Assembly: GCA_029962745.1 (NCBI GenBank)
Contig: CM057169.1
Location: 21,994,437 to 22,058,436, forward strand
Length of the DNA: 64,000 nt
Direction: 5' to 3'
Origin: Echinometra lucunter
Lineage: Eukaryota; Echinodermata; Echinoidea; Camarodonta; Echinometridae
Below, piece by piece: positions 49,870-61,300 of this stretch (positions are counted from its first letter, which is position 1; every line of letters begins with the position of its first letter). The notes under the pieces are model-generated. The model had not been told where the DNA came from and did no database searches. It saw only the letters and a program-made list of their open reading frames with translations. Position numbers and translations under genes: made by a program.

Positions 49870-50245
49870 GGTTACATACTCAGTTGTGAGCATGTCAAGT
49901 TCAATATTACTTGCCTATCAAGATCACATGAAATCATGAAAATGGTGAAAGTGCATCCCACATTCATAACTTTGTTTCTTATTTTGCATGATCTGTTCTC
50001 CATGTAGCTAGAGGTAGGCCTACAGAAATGTACGATTTTTCATGTCAGACATAACATAGATACGATATACTGAGATTTTATGGACTCTGTCAACCTCTCT
50101 CAGATATGAGAGTGCATGAAACATATGATAGATACATACTCAAATATGAACATGTCAAGAACAGTACTATTTGCAAAGCAACATCACATGAAATTATGAA
50201 AGTATAACTAACATTCACTCTCCTCTGATCTATTCTCCACATATC
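49870..50245. repeat. Diverged direct duplication of about 130 bp
   Basis: The words tacatactca, gaacatgtcaag-like, catcacatgaaat-like, cattca and tctgttctccatgt-like occur in the same order in both halves, offset by about 255 bp. Confidence 0.45.
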
Positions 50246-51783
50246 CGCACATGGTGAACTTTGTCCTCTCCTCCTCTCTGTAATAGAATCTGACATGGCA
50301 GGGGTCAGAGGTCACATTCTTCAGTAAGAGCTCCATTAGGGCGTGTCCCCTGTCACAAGCAGTGTCTGAGCCCGGCTTGACAGTAGCTAAAACCCTCCAT
50401 GTAACCGTTGTGAGGCTAGATTGATGTATAACAAGTGTGCAGGAATAGATTAGGTCGAGAAACTTTAGGAATTAGGGAAGGTTGTAATGGAGGAACTTTT
50501 TAAATAAAAATTTCTAATATATGATCTTTGGAAAATAGGCTAGGCAGTTGTGAGTGGCAATAAAAAAATTGACATTTTTGTGTGATTCTATAGAATTTCT
50601 ATTCTACTACTGCTGTCCAAACATCAGAAATAAATAGTATCTGCAAAAGTACAATGGCTGATTTTTGAAATCCATGGGCCAAGGTCGCACCCCTGCACCT
50701 CAGGCACAGGATAACTGAAGTAGACTATTGGTCATTACTAAGTGCTACTGAGGCCTACATTTTTTTTTAGATCGCTAGTTTTGAGGGTATTTCCCTGGTC
50801 ATAATCCTTGTGAGATCACATACAAGTTTTTCTTAGTGTTCTTGGTTTAATATACAGTGGTTGAGCAGCTTGAACCAATGTTTTTTAACTTGTTGTATGT
50901 ATTTTAAAGAACATTTTCACAATTTGCATTTCTTTTTGTTTGTTTTATTGTGGCAACACATGAGCATTCAAGAACCTGGATAGAGCCATCATAGTCTAGA
51001 TGATTTTTCACAAATGCTGTGTACTCTGCTTTTAAATTCTCTGTCTGGTTTAGGGAGTATACCCCTGGCAGGTGCTGTGATAAACAGCTATGAAATCAAA
51101 ACCCGAATTCATCTGAAGATTACCTGAATAGTACTGTAACCTTTCAATATCATCATCATTATCCCCTCCCACTCCAGAGATTTTTTACTTGCAAAATTGA
51201 ATTTACAACGTGGAAGTAGAAGCTGTTTAAACCAGGTCTGTTTTCCTCCTTGCCTGTTTGAGTTCGATGAAACTTTTGCACCAAAACAAATTGTGTTTGT
51301 TTCTGTTTCACCAATGCTGTCTGTCAGCCTGTATGTCTGTTGATTAGTAAGAAGTAAATTCTTGCAGGTGTAGGGTACATGTGCCTTGAAATTTAGGCCC
51401 CTATATCTTCTTCCTGACATAAAAATTTACTCTAGATGTTCTTACATGTGTATGACATTATTAATGTGTGTCCCAATATTGTATCATAAACCTCTAGAAC
51501 AGCACAACAGTGCAAGACTGCTATTTAAAGACTACGATTCAAATATCTTTACTTCTTAGATAATTAAGGGCCCTTGCATAAATTTATGTAGTCAGTTACA
51601 GTGTAACTGAAATATCTAAAATATAAAATATGATATAATAATATTTTCCCCTCTAATCTGTGACTGTTCCCTATCAGTTTTCATGGACAAACTTTATCTT
51701 CATCATGTTATTGTTGAATATTTATGAATTGTTTCATGTTAGAAGCTGTTGCTTACATTCCTTTGTTTTGTTTTCTTCAACAG

Positions 51784-51840
51784 AGACGCTGTGATGACAC
51801 ATGTAGAAGATGCAACTGCAAAGGTAGAAAAGGATCTAGG
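51784..51840 (+). CDS. COL4A: Chain B exon 3: 7S cysteine exon
   Basis: Nineteen codons between acceptor ttcttcaacag and donor GTAAGT read RRCDDTCRRCNCKGRKGSR. It has four cysteines then the first Gly-X-Y triplets, with the same length, phase and final C-x-C spacing as chain A exon 2. It lacks the NGT sequon of chain A. It is markedly more basic than the chain A counterpart. Confidence 0.87.
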
Positions 51841-51909
51841 GTAAGTCCTTCACTTTGAACAGATGGTCAACACACTGGTCATTGCCACTGGTGTAGCTTA
51901 GGAATTTTC

Positions 51910-52150
51910 AGCAGGGGGGGGGGGGTATCCCCCTCCCACGGTAGGGATAATTTTGAAAATTTGTGCATGAAAATGGTATTTTCTGCATACTGAAATTCAG
52001 TATTAGGGGGGAGGGCTTAGGCGAGGGAGCAAAGTGACCGAGCAGGGGAGGGTGTGGGTATCCCCCCTCCCACGTTAGGGAGAATTTTGAACATTCATGC
52101 ATGAAAATGGCATCTTCTGCACAGTGCACACTAGAATTCAGTACTAGGGG
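51910..52150. repeat. Two-copy tandem repeat of about 130 bp
   Basis: Both copies contain tatcccc(c)ctcccacg, agg(g)a(g/t)aattttga, gcatgaaaatgg and gaattcagta-like words in the same order. It lies 70 bp after chain B exon 3. Confidence 0.75.
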
Positions 52151-52594
52151 TAACTTATATGAGAAGTGGCATATTTACGTTTTACTTTCATTTTGCAGGG
52201 TAGGGATAGGGTTAGTTATATGAAGTGGACTTGACGAAAGTTTTTTTTTTCTTTTTTTTTTTCTTTTTTTTTTGCTCGCGATCGACAGGGGGGCATGGGC
52301 TCCTTGTGCCCCCCCCCCCCTTAGCTATGACAGTGGTCGTTGCTTTTCCCATCCATTTATTTCCCCATACAAATTTTACTTTCTTCTTTTGGAGAAAATG
52401 ATTTGTCAGGTTGATTTGGTAATTCTGGACTAATATCAAAAGAACAACTCATAGAAGTAGTTTTGTACTCAAGTTTTGAGAGTGGAAATCGTAGAGATAA
52501 TTACCGGAGAGTTATTAGAGAGAGATGTGATCATGTGGTAAATCAATTCAGAGGAAGGGAGAAGAGGTAGAGGGAGAAGGGTGAATACTATAGT

Positions 52595-52599
<5 letters not shown>

Positions 52600-52636
<37 letters not shown>
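52600..52636. repeat. (GA)n microsatellite
   Basis: An uninterrupted ag dinucleotide run. Confidence 0.95.
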
Positions 52637-52638
<2 letters not shown>

Positions 52639-53799
52639 ATGAATAATGAAGATATCTCTCATATGGTAAGATGAATAGAACATCAAGAGAGAAGACGTGT
52701 ATGCTATAGAGAATGGGCATATAGTGAAAGCTGTCTGTTCATAAAGAGAGAACTTTTTTTTGTGATTTTACCATTCAACGATGTTAACCATGTCATCCTC
52801 CCCCTCCCCAAAAAAGACAATTATCTGTAAATGTTCAGAATGTATTCCACTAAATTTCTGCACCTTTGAAATGTTAGAATTTTTTTTACGTTATTATTTT
52901 TATCTCAAGTGAACAAAGGCACAGTAATGTTTAGAGAATGAAAACACACCTGTAGAGGACTGTGCCAAAAAGCGATTACTTTTCATTCATGGCTTCAAGT
53001 CCAGTGATCAAGTTCGTCCAAGAAAGTGGGCAGACATCCAATTTTAGATATCTCTCAAGACATTTGAGTGGGAGTGTCATGGTAGTTGAGTGGTAGAAGG
53101 TATCAGTTTCAACTTTGACCAAGACTTTTACTCCCATATGTGATGGCTTCCAGCCAAATGTCTGGAGCGTTGATTGTTTTGGAAGTGGTTGGCATACTTT
53201 CTCGATTTGTGGCTTTTGGATTAAGGCAGACACCTTGACAAGGACAAATTCAAGCTGATTATGATTTCAGTGAAAGAATTTTTTTTTTGTTACACACAAC
53301 CCATGAATGAAATACCAGCTAGTGCATGGCCATCATAGGTTATCAAAAAGAACATTTCCCAAGTTGCATGAGTCAAAGCTTTTTTTAAAAACAGTTTTCA
53401 AACATTACATCACATGTATTTTCAATTGTTCCAAGTTTGAACCATGATTTTGTGGTTAGCGGTCTCGCCAGGAAGAGCGAGGTGAGGAAAAGAAGTAGAC
53501 TGGCTAGTAAGTAGCTTGGTGGCCCGCCGCCGGCTAGTGAGCTATACGTGGTTGCAGCTGGTATCATTGGTTATGGTCACTGTGGGGGTGTAATCAAGTG
53601 GTCACCTGGCCCTGCTGGACCCTGACCCTGGACAGCTGTGCCCTTTCTGGACTAAATTTTACCTTGGACTAGAGAAATGGGAGGAGATATGTTTCTACTG
53701 AAGTATGCAAATAAAGTGACATCTGCGGTGGGTGTTGTTGGTCCGATGGTAGTTGGAAGAGAAGATCACATTCAAGACAGTTGGACCGTAGGCTGGAGC

Positions 53800-54310
53800 A
53801 AATTTTAATCTGAGAAGAAAACTTACAGTCTATCCCACTCCTGCCACCACACTGAAATGTAATAAAGTTGATCACATCACTGCCATGGTATTAGAGCTTG
53901 ATACATTCCATTTGACTACCACCATACTATAGACGTACCACTGCCACCCCTTCAGAAGAATCAACATCCTGTCTGTCCCACTGCTGCCATCACAATCAAA
54001 TTTGATCAAGTTCAATGCCACTGCTGCAGCCACATCAATATTTAAAACAGTCAATCCCATTGCTGCTATCTTTATATTAGATATAGTCAACTCCACTGCT
54101 GCCATCACATTAAAATATGAACCAGTCTATGCCCCTGCTGCCAACACATTAATATTTGAAACAGTCAAATACTTTGCTGCCATATCTGTGAATGAGATAC
54201 AGTCAACCCCATGCTGCCATCAAATTAAGATTTGACCCAATCTATCCACTGCTGTCAACATCTTAAATTCTTGATATTTGATAATGTCGATCCTAACAAT
54301 GCTAGTGCCA
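53800..54310. repeat. Imperfect minisatellite, unit about 45-50 bp
   Basis: Units contain cactgctgccatcacat, then attaaaatttga-like words, then cagtcaatcc-like words. The most regular section is about 53975-54260. Its open frame (54002-54235) shows Ala-Ala-rich periodicity for this reason and is not a gene call. Confidence 0.7.
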
Positions 54311-57300
54311 CGACTTTGTTGCCACAATTTTAAGATTTTAAGCCATTAAACAAGTTAACAGTGAATGTGCTAGAGTTGTAAACCACACCTGTTAGAGTTT
54401 CCAGTCACTTTTGCATGCAAAGCTACTTTATTTCACTATCAAAGCATTGTTTGCAAATGACATGTGATATATGGGCAAGTCCCCCATTTTGCAAGTGCCA
54501 TACCTTTTTGAGTAGTCTATTATGTAGTCCACAAGATGTGACTACTCACTTCTGCCATCATGTGAAGTGAGTCTGTGTATTGCTGTTAGCCTTATGCAGA
54601 ATCTGAGATTGACCACCAGTTAAATTGCATGTAAGCGTCACATCTGGTACTGAAATCATACATCACAGTCATCTTATTGTATTGTGATCAGAAAAAGAGA
54701 ACAGGTGTTGGAATTGTTGTTTTGAAGAAGAAATCTTTGTGGTAACAGAAGACAGACAAATAGAATTTTGTTGGTCCAGCCTAATAGGAAGATCAGAAGT
54801 TGAACTTGAAATATAATGTGTACCGTGGGACCACTCACCCTTTCAGGAAAGGTTATGTCACATTGGACTGTGGAAGGCTGTTTTTTTATCCTGAAATTTC
54901 CATCTGACCGTTTACCCTCTTGTTTCTTGAGCTAAATTCTCCAGTTTCTAGTGATGGTAATGACTTTGCATTCCATGCAAAGAATAGATGCCTAGTGACA
55001 ATATACTGACATCAAATATGGAAGGTTTTTGTGTATTGGCTAACAATCCTTGAGGTGTAAACATTCCATCTACATGTAAAAGACTCAACCCCTCAGAAGA
55101 TCAGTGCCCTTGGCTGAGGAGGGCAATCCAGCTTTTATGAGGAAAATGCATATTTTATAAATGAATAAGCTTGAAATAAGACTTTCTTTTACCCATCATG
55201 TGTTGGCTAATAAATTTTCCTTTCTATAGGAAAATAGTTTTGTGAAGCATATATTCCACAGGATGATTTTTGTATCATTTTATTATTTTTCTTTGTTTGG
55301 AATATTTTTTTTTTCAAGAACTCATGTAAATCTCACTGTTCAAGGCACTGTTGTTATGATTCTGTGTCATTATATTTTCTGAACATGGTAGTACAATGTA
55401 GTTGACTACTGGATAAGGTTTTTCTGATGATTCAGCCACTGACCGAACTAAAAGATGTCAAATTATTTGACCTGGGACTATGGAGCTTGGTGTCAGGTTG
55501 TGTGAACTGGACCTCTTTCTGTCAAAAACAGAAACCAAGTCCGTTTATGATCTCTAAACCATTTTATAAACACACACCTGCTAGGCCATATGGTCATTTT
55601 TGCTTGACATCATGGACACTAAGTTAAGGGGACATTAGAGTGTTAGATCGATGGATCAAAAACATCAGGTAACTGCCCTTTAATGATCTCAACCTTACAC
55701 ATCTATGAAGCCAGCAACTTCTTATCAGTTGATTATGTGTTGGAAAGTATCTTCAAATGAATTACTGTCAGGCTGTTGCAAGCTATAAATTATCTCTATA
55801 GTAATAAACAATATAACTAAGCATGCATGTACTGTGTATCATTCAGTTCCTAGCAAAGCTGTTCAGAAATTCATCTGATATGAGAGCAAACTTAAATCAC
55901 TGGTTTTTAATTTTTAGAGATGTTTTGCTATAATTTGAAGATAGCCATGCTAACGGCTATACTAATTAAAGCCAATTGAATTTCTACTTGAGTTGATATA
56001 ATATTTTAATGAAATCATCTCCTTGACGTAATTTGCTTGAACCATCAAGGTTGCACAATGTGCATTCCCTGTTTGGATTTAATTTGTTATGTAATCCAGT
56101 GTATTTATTTTCTTTGGTGTGCTTTTATAATTCATCCAGGGTATGTGGTCAAATGATTATTTTCTTGGCAGGAGTTATTACTGTTAAGGTAGCCCAGCCA
56201 TAACCAAAATTTCGTAGTGCCCTAAGATGTATTCTTATCTTTGAATTAATTCACCTTTTCACATAATCTAATTTGTTGCCTTGTGAGGTAGTTCCTGGTC
56301 CAATAGGCCCAAATAGATGTCTGCAAATTTTCAAATTCCTTTACAGTGCTTCTTGAAGTCAGTTGATAATGGCTTGGTTCTTAAAATTTCTCTTTCGTGG
56401 TTAGTTTTACCACTTTTTGTGGTAAAACAGTTCCTGGTTGTGGTAACAGAGTTTGTGGATGCTCCATGCAAACTCCATAACAGATGGGAAGTCTTTCACC
56501 GTCTTTGGTTTGGGGGTCTTTGCAGGGGTTTTTATCCAGTTTCAGTCCTGTATGACATTGATGTTATTTCAAAAAGACAGACAGAATAGAGAAGCAGTAA
56601 GGTCCCCCTGTCTCATGTTTACCACAGGGGAGGTTAGCATCAGCTTGTTTAGATTGACCTTTGACCTTGGTAGTAAATTGAGAGTGGAGTAGACTACAAG
56701 CCATCTCCAGTCAATACATTTTTATCCCAGTATTGTTTTTTTCATCTTATCCCTGTACTCATAAGTCATGACACAGACCTCGGGAGTTCCGTGACCAAAG
56801 GAAAGACATAAAGATACATGTTTATATGGATTACATTAGGCATTTATTAGAAATGAATACTTGTGTATTTGCTGTTGGATGTAGGAGAAGACATCATTAT
56901 TCAGACAGTATCTGGGGAAAACTTGTCCCATCATTCATGTTTTTTCATATTTCATGTGCATCAGTTATCAGTTATTATTATGATGGCAAAGATTTATCAT
57001 CACAAGGTCTTGTACTGGCAAAGCAGAATTCAAACAGGCTTTTTGCTATGTGCCATCTTCAACTGGGTGGAGATTGTGGCATGCGTGGAGATAATTGGTA
57101 TTAAAATAAAGTCATGCCTATTCTGGACTAATATATTGTAGGCCTATGAGCTTTTGCACATTCGCATTCCCTAAGCATAAGAAATCAGTCTTGTATACAT
57201 TTAGTTGTATGTAGCAATCACATTATCTCCAGTCTACTAGTTTAACCTGTTTACTACTGAATTCTTTCATTCCCATTGGCTTAATATAGGGGTCATTGGC

Positions 57301-57393
57301 TCCAGTAGCCAATAGATTGAAGGAGAATGCAACCCAGGCATCAGTGTGCTCTTTGTGAATAGAGATGATTAAGAAGAGTAAACAGTGAAAGTT

Positions 57394-57820
57394 TGAGCGA
57401 ATTCGGACAATCGGTTCAAGAGTTATGAATTTTGAAAGTTTCAGTAAATCCTTATTATGGGGATCCTTGAGTTGGCAACTTTGCCAGCATCTGTGATGTC
57501 ATCGTGGACAACTCTCAATTCATTTTGTACATAATTTTTTTTTTTAATTGAGTGATATGAAATTTCAAGTCAGGAATCAACATAATTCTTCCCAAAATGC
57601 TTACAGAATTGGTATAGCCATGTCTACTCAAACAATAGATCAAAAGAATTTTGATTTTTCTTGAAAATAAAATGTTAAATTTTTGAACAAAATGAATGGA
57701 GAGTTGTCCACGATGACATCACAGATGCTGGCAAAGTCGCCAACTCAAGGATCCCCATAATAAGGATTTACTTAAACTTTCAAATTTGATAACTCTTGAA
57801 CAGATTGTCCGATTTTCCTC
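57394..57820. mobile_element. Foldback element with about 130-bp arms
   Basis: The left arm (cggacaatcggttcaagagt, ggatccttgagttggcaact, gcatctgtgatgtcatcgtg) is matched in reverse at the right (acgatgacatcacagatgc, gccaactcaaggatcc, aactcttgaacagattgtcc). The centre is AT-rich. No coding capacity. Confidence 0.8.
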
Positions 57821-57926
57821 AAAAATAAACCGCTTCCCCGCTTATCTTCACCACCTCTTCTCCACCCCGCGAGGTGGAGGAGTTACCTGCTTAAGTTCAA
57901 TTGGGAAATTTTCACCTGCGCATTTC

Positions 57927-57974
57927 GCAGTGGGCTCTTCCCCTTTACCCGTTGAACGGGGAAGAGCCCACTGC
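57927..57974. other. Perfect 17-bp stem hairpin
   Basis: GCAGTGGGCTCTTCCCC at 57927-57943 pairs exactly with GGGGAAGAGCCCACTGC at 57958-57974 across a 14-base loop. It sits nine bases upstream of a TATAAG word. Confidence 0.85.
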
Positions 57975-58102
57975 AAAAGGGGTATAAGTGAGGCACTCTT
58001 CTTCCAGTCAGTGATGCCCACTGTCTGTAGACTGACTAGTGACTAGACTCTCTCTCTCTTCCATGCAATGATGATGGTATCCCTAAGGAGGAGAGATACC
58101 AA

Positions 58103-58303
58103 ATGGACAATGATGACAGAGATCCCCCCATTGAGGAAATCCCTGAGATATTAGTTTCAAGCTTGTGTAGATTGCCGCCTTCATGGGCTATTGGTAGAAA
58201 CTACTGTTTGACTTCTATTGGGTTTATACAGTGCAAACTCAAAGTACTGCAGCCAGACAGGTTGCAGAAAAGGAAATACCAAAATCTGTGTGCATGTATT
58301 TGA
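58103..58303 (+). CDS. Unidentified compact ORF, 66 codons (hypothetical)
   Basis: I do not recognise this protein. It begins MDNDDRDPPIEEIPE and has a Cys/Trp-containing middle (SSLCRLPPSWAIGRNYC) and a basic end (RLQKRKYQNLCACI); no signal peptide or membrane segment is seen. What draws attention is the context: TATAAG at 57983, a TCAGT initiator-like word 27 bases further on, a favourable start context (caaATGG), a stop at 58301 and AATAAA at 58312. Several ATGs upstream in the presumed leader argue against efficient use. It may instead be a remnant of a mobile element or a chance ORF inside the collagen intron. Confidence 0.2.
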   Translation: MDNDDRDPPIEEIPEILVSSLCRLPPSWAIGRNYCLTSIGFIQCKLKVLQPDRLQKRKYQNLCACI

Positions 58304-61300
58304 AAGTGTCCAATAAAACAAAACAAAGCAAGAGATCCATAAAAGAATTATTTTTGCTGCACTTTCTCCAGTTTTGTTCTGTTTTTAGAGTCACATTTAA
58401 AACTTGCTTCATTTCAAGATACATGTAGGTGTTGATCAGTTACCACTTTCCCATCACGCTTTCAAATTTAGAGTACTAGTATATGGGTGTCCATTTTTAA
58501 AGTTGATAATTATAGAGCATGTAGGTCTACTCATGTCTTTAAATTTTACTTTTGGGAATGTACTGCAATTGGATGAAGAAATGTATCATGGCACAAGTTT
58601 TTGCATCTCATTTGTTAAATGAGCTCTCTAAATAAAAAGTTTCCGTTTGCTGTGTTAATGTTTAGTTTTAGAATGTGTTCACATATCTTCCCCAAGCAAG
58701 TTTTATCTCTGTTTATTCAGTATTGCGATGCACAGTAACCTTATTTCTGTAAGTTCTTGTAACTTTCTGAAGAATAATATATATATATATATGTATTTTT
58801 CATTATTCCTATCAATATCAAGTTTTAGCATTGTTCACATACTACACTTTCTCAATGGAACATGTGATATTTAACTTGTTTGAGAGAGTGTGTGTGTATG
58901 GGAACAATGCTAAAACTTTTATTTAATATATATATTCTGATTTACACCCTTTTACTGTTCAGTTATTTATGTTTATTTAAAAGAGATGTTTCTTTTAACT
59001 ATGATTGTGCTGTCTATAAAAGGTCCAAAAGCCTAATCAAAGTAGACCCCCAGGAGCTTGACAAGCAAACACCTCCTGAATTCATTCATGTAGTAAGATG
59101 CGTATTACCTTCATGAATTTCAGACTGCATACCTACACGGTTGACCCTCTTACAGAGTCAGAGGTGAAATATTTTGGGCTAGTTTGTTAGAATAAGTTTG
59201 ATTCTTGGTGAAATGATCCATTGTTTAGAAGTTTTTTAGCCGGCAGCTTTTACACCATTTATCTGCTGGTATGTTGAGGCACATTTCCACATATTTTCAA
59301 ATAATTCTAATTCTTCATAGAATTTTATTTATAAACTTTGATATTTGGATGTGAATCTTTGAAAGTTCTCAAGTTTTTTCTGATATCTTTCAAAATATCC
59401 ATCAAGCCAGTTATAGACTCTAAAGGAAACTACACCCTGCCTCCCCCCCCCCCCCCTTCACAAAAAAGAGGGAAGCTAGAGAGAGAAAGATAAAGAACAT
59501 AGAAAAAAAAAAACAAGAGCAGCAATATACATTATAGGCCTAAATAATTTGTTCCTATCTTCTTACTTAGGTCTGCAATAGGAAGAAAATTCCAATCAGT
59601 GCAGAATTAAAGAGAAGACTATTGCGTGTGGTAATGAAAAAACATATTTTCTGTGAACTTGACTTATTTGAGACCAGTGAGTGTACTTTCTTCTGTAGTC
59701 ATTTCCCCAGAATAGAACAACTCTGTCAGTGCTAGTCTATGGAAGAGACCACTTGTCAGTCCTACTTGTAGTTTGTGAAATAAACCTCATAATTTCTAGG
59801 CTGTCCTTCACATTAAACATTTTACCTTTTTAGCGAGTTAATTTGCAGGGACTCCAAAGTTTTGCTTGTTTCAGGCAGGAAAATCTGGCTCTGCCTTGTC
59901 CAAACATTATAGCAGGCCTCACAACATTATTCGACAGGATATTTCCTTTCCATGGCACGGAAGGGATTAAGAATAATTTTGTATTATGTCATTGCCGCCT
60001 GCAGAGTTGAATAAAGGGCATTTCTGTAGTAATACTCAACAGGTAGAATGATGGAAAATGCTATTAATTTTTAAAAAATTTGTCACAAGATTATTACCCA
60101 CAATTAAGGCAGCATCACATGTGATGCAATTGTAGGCCAAAAATGAGCAAAAACCTTACGTTTTCCTAAGTTAATGAAAAATTTTTTTATTTTGATAGCT
60201 GCTGTATTGTTAGAGGACAGTGATTGTGCGTGATAATAGCATATTGTCAAGAAGTTAACCCATAAAAAAAAGGTAACCCATTGAGTGGGATTTGATTTCA
60301 GTATGACATGCTCTTTCCTTAGACTGTAGCCTGGGTTTAGTATTCAACGGTTTGATATCGTCGCCTTCCCACAGAAAGGCCATTAACACAAATTTCGGGT
60401 CAAAATTCCGATTTTCAGATTTTCTTATAGAACGCTTGAAAAATATGTGCTCTTTCTTCTGATAACATTCTCGAACCTCAATTTGGCGTCATTATGATGT
60501 AATAAGCTAATAAACAAAACGACGCGGGCACATGAATTCCAAACTGCTTCCTCACTCAACGTGCTTACGCACGTAGACCAATTCGGGTTGGCGTCCTTTT
60601 TCTGGGAACTCGATTTACGTACCCGCACGTTTTTGTTCCCGGAAGAAAGGCATTGAGGATAAAATGCTTATGATTAGAAAACCTTTTGAGTGTTTTAAAG
60701 TAAAATCACAGAATATCATTGAAGGATAAATCTTTCTCTGTCTGAAATTTTGACAGTTAGGACGGAGAAATAATACACTAGCTGCTAAAAGCTCAAAGTA
60801 AGGTCAAAACATTGAAAACACAGAGTAACTTAATTCGCGTTTTTCTAGAAAAAGTACATTTCGCGCACGTGTGCGTTAGTGGCATTCTTGCGGGCACACA
60901 ACGATATCATCCCTTCCATTGTGTTACTAAATAAATGTTGCGGCTGTGGCCACTTGTTCAACTGCGTTTTTTGTTGGGGGAGGGGTCTTTTTTATTCAAC
61001 TTTGGGGTTCAGTTATTTGTCACATTTATTGTAGCCAATTTAACTGTTTTTGAAGTAATTCCATCATTGTAGCATTATTCAAAAGTACTAGCATTATCAT
61101 CTTTGCCAAAAAGAAATCTTTAGGTGAAGACTAGAGTTGTCATACCGGGCAGGTTGGGAGTGGCATGACTGCACGCACTGAAACCAACCCGCTTTGTTCA
61201 GCTCTCCCGCTGGTCCTCTGCTGTCGTCACACCCATTGCCCCATATAATTCAAAATATCCCAGTAAAACGAGCCCATGTGGGTGTAGAAAACAGCAAATG

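Larger units (their letters stand above)
42528..51783 (+). other. Chain B intron 2 (9.3 kb)
   Basis: No exon was recognised. Visible items are a 19-base G run (43893-43911), a possible SINE-like sequence ending in (AAAT)n (about 46100-46475), a TA microsatellite (46867-46911), an inverted-repeat element (48947-49235) and a diverged direct duplication (about 49870-50010 against 50120-50245). The remaining stretches hold nothing I can name. Confidence 0.6.
41825..51840 (+). other. COL4A: Gene locus: type IV collagen chain B, 5' part (exons 1-3)
   Basis: Three plus-strand exons join into one frame of 51 codons: 41 nt, 55 nt and 57 nt, with introns of 607 and 9256 bp. The product starts with a signal peptide split by intron 1 and continues into a four-cysteine 7S segment. 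The exon-3 donor at 51841 is GTAAGT, and no later Gly-X-Y exon is visible before the right edge, so intron 3 exceeds 12.1 kb. The gene points away from chain A, the same divergent arrangement as vertebrate COL4A1/COL4A2 pairs. The product is expected to assemble with chain A. Evidence is thinner than for chain A, because only a short 7S exon and the signal peptide are in the window. Confidence 0.8.

Noticed and set aside
53590..53640. GGCCCTGCTGGACCCTGACC, resembling a Gly-X-Y exon of chain B
   Set aside because: The only Gly-X-Y frame meets a TGA stop after four codons and there is no fitting donor, so it is taken as chance.
60351..60930. Possible inverted-repeat element with GATATCGT ends
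   Set aside because: Only about ten bases match at the two ends, no target duplication was found, and the interior shows no further complementarity.
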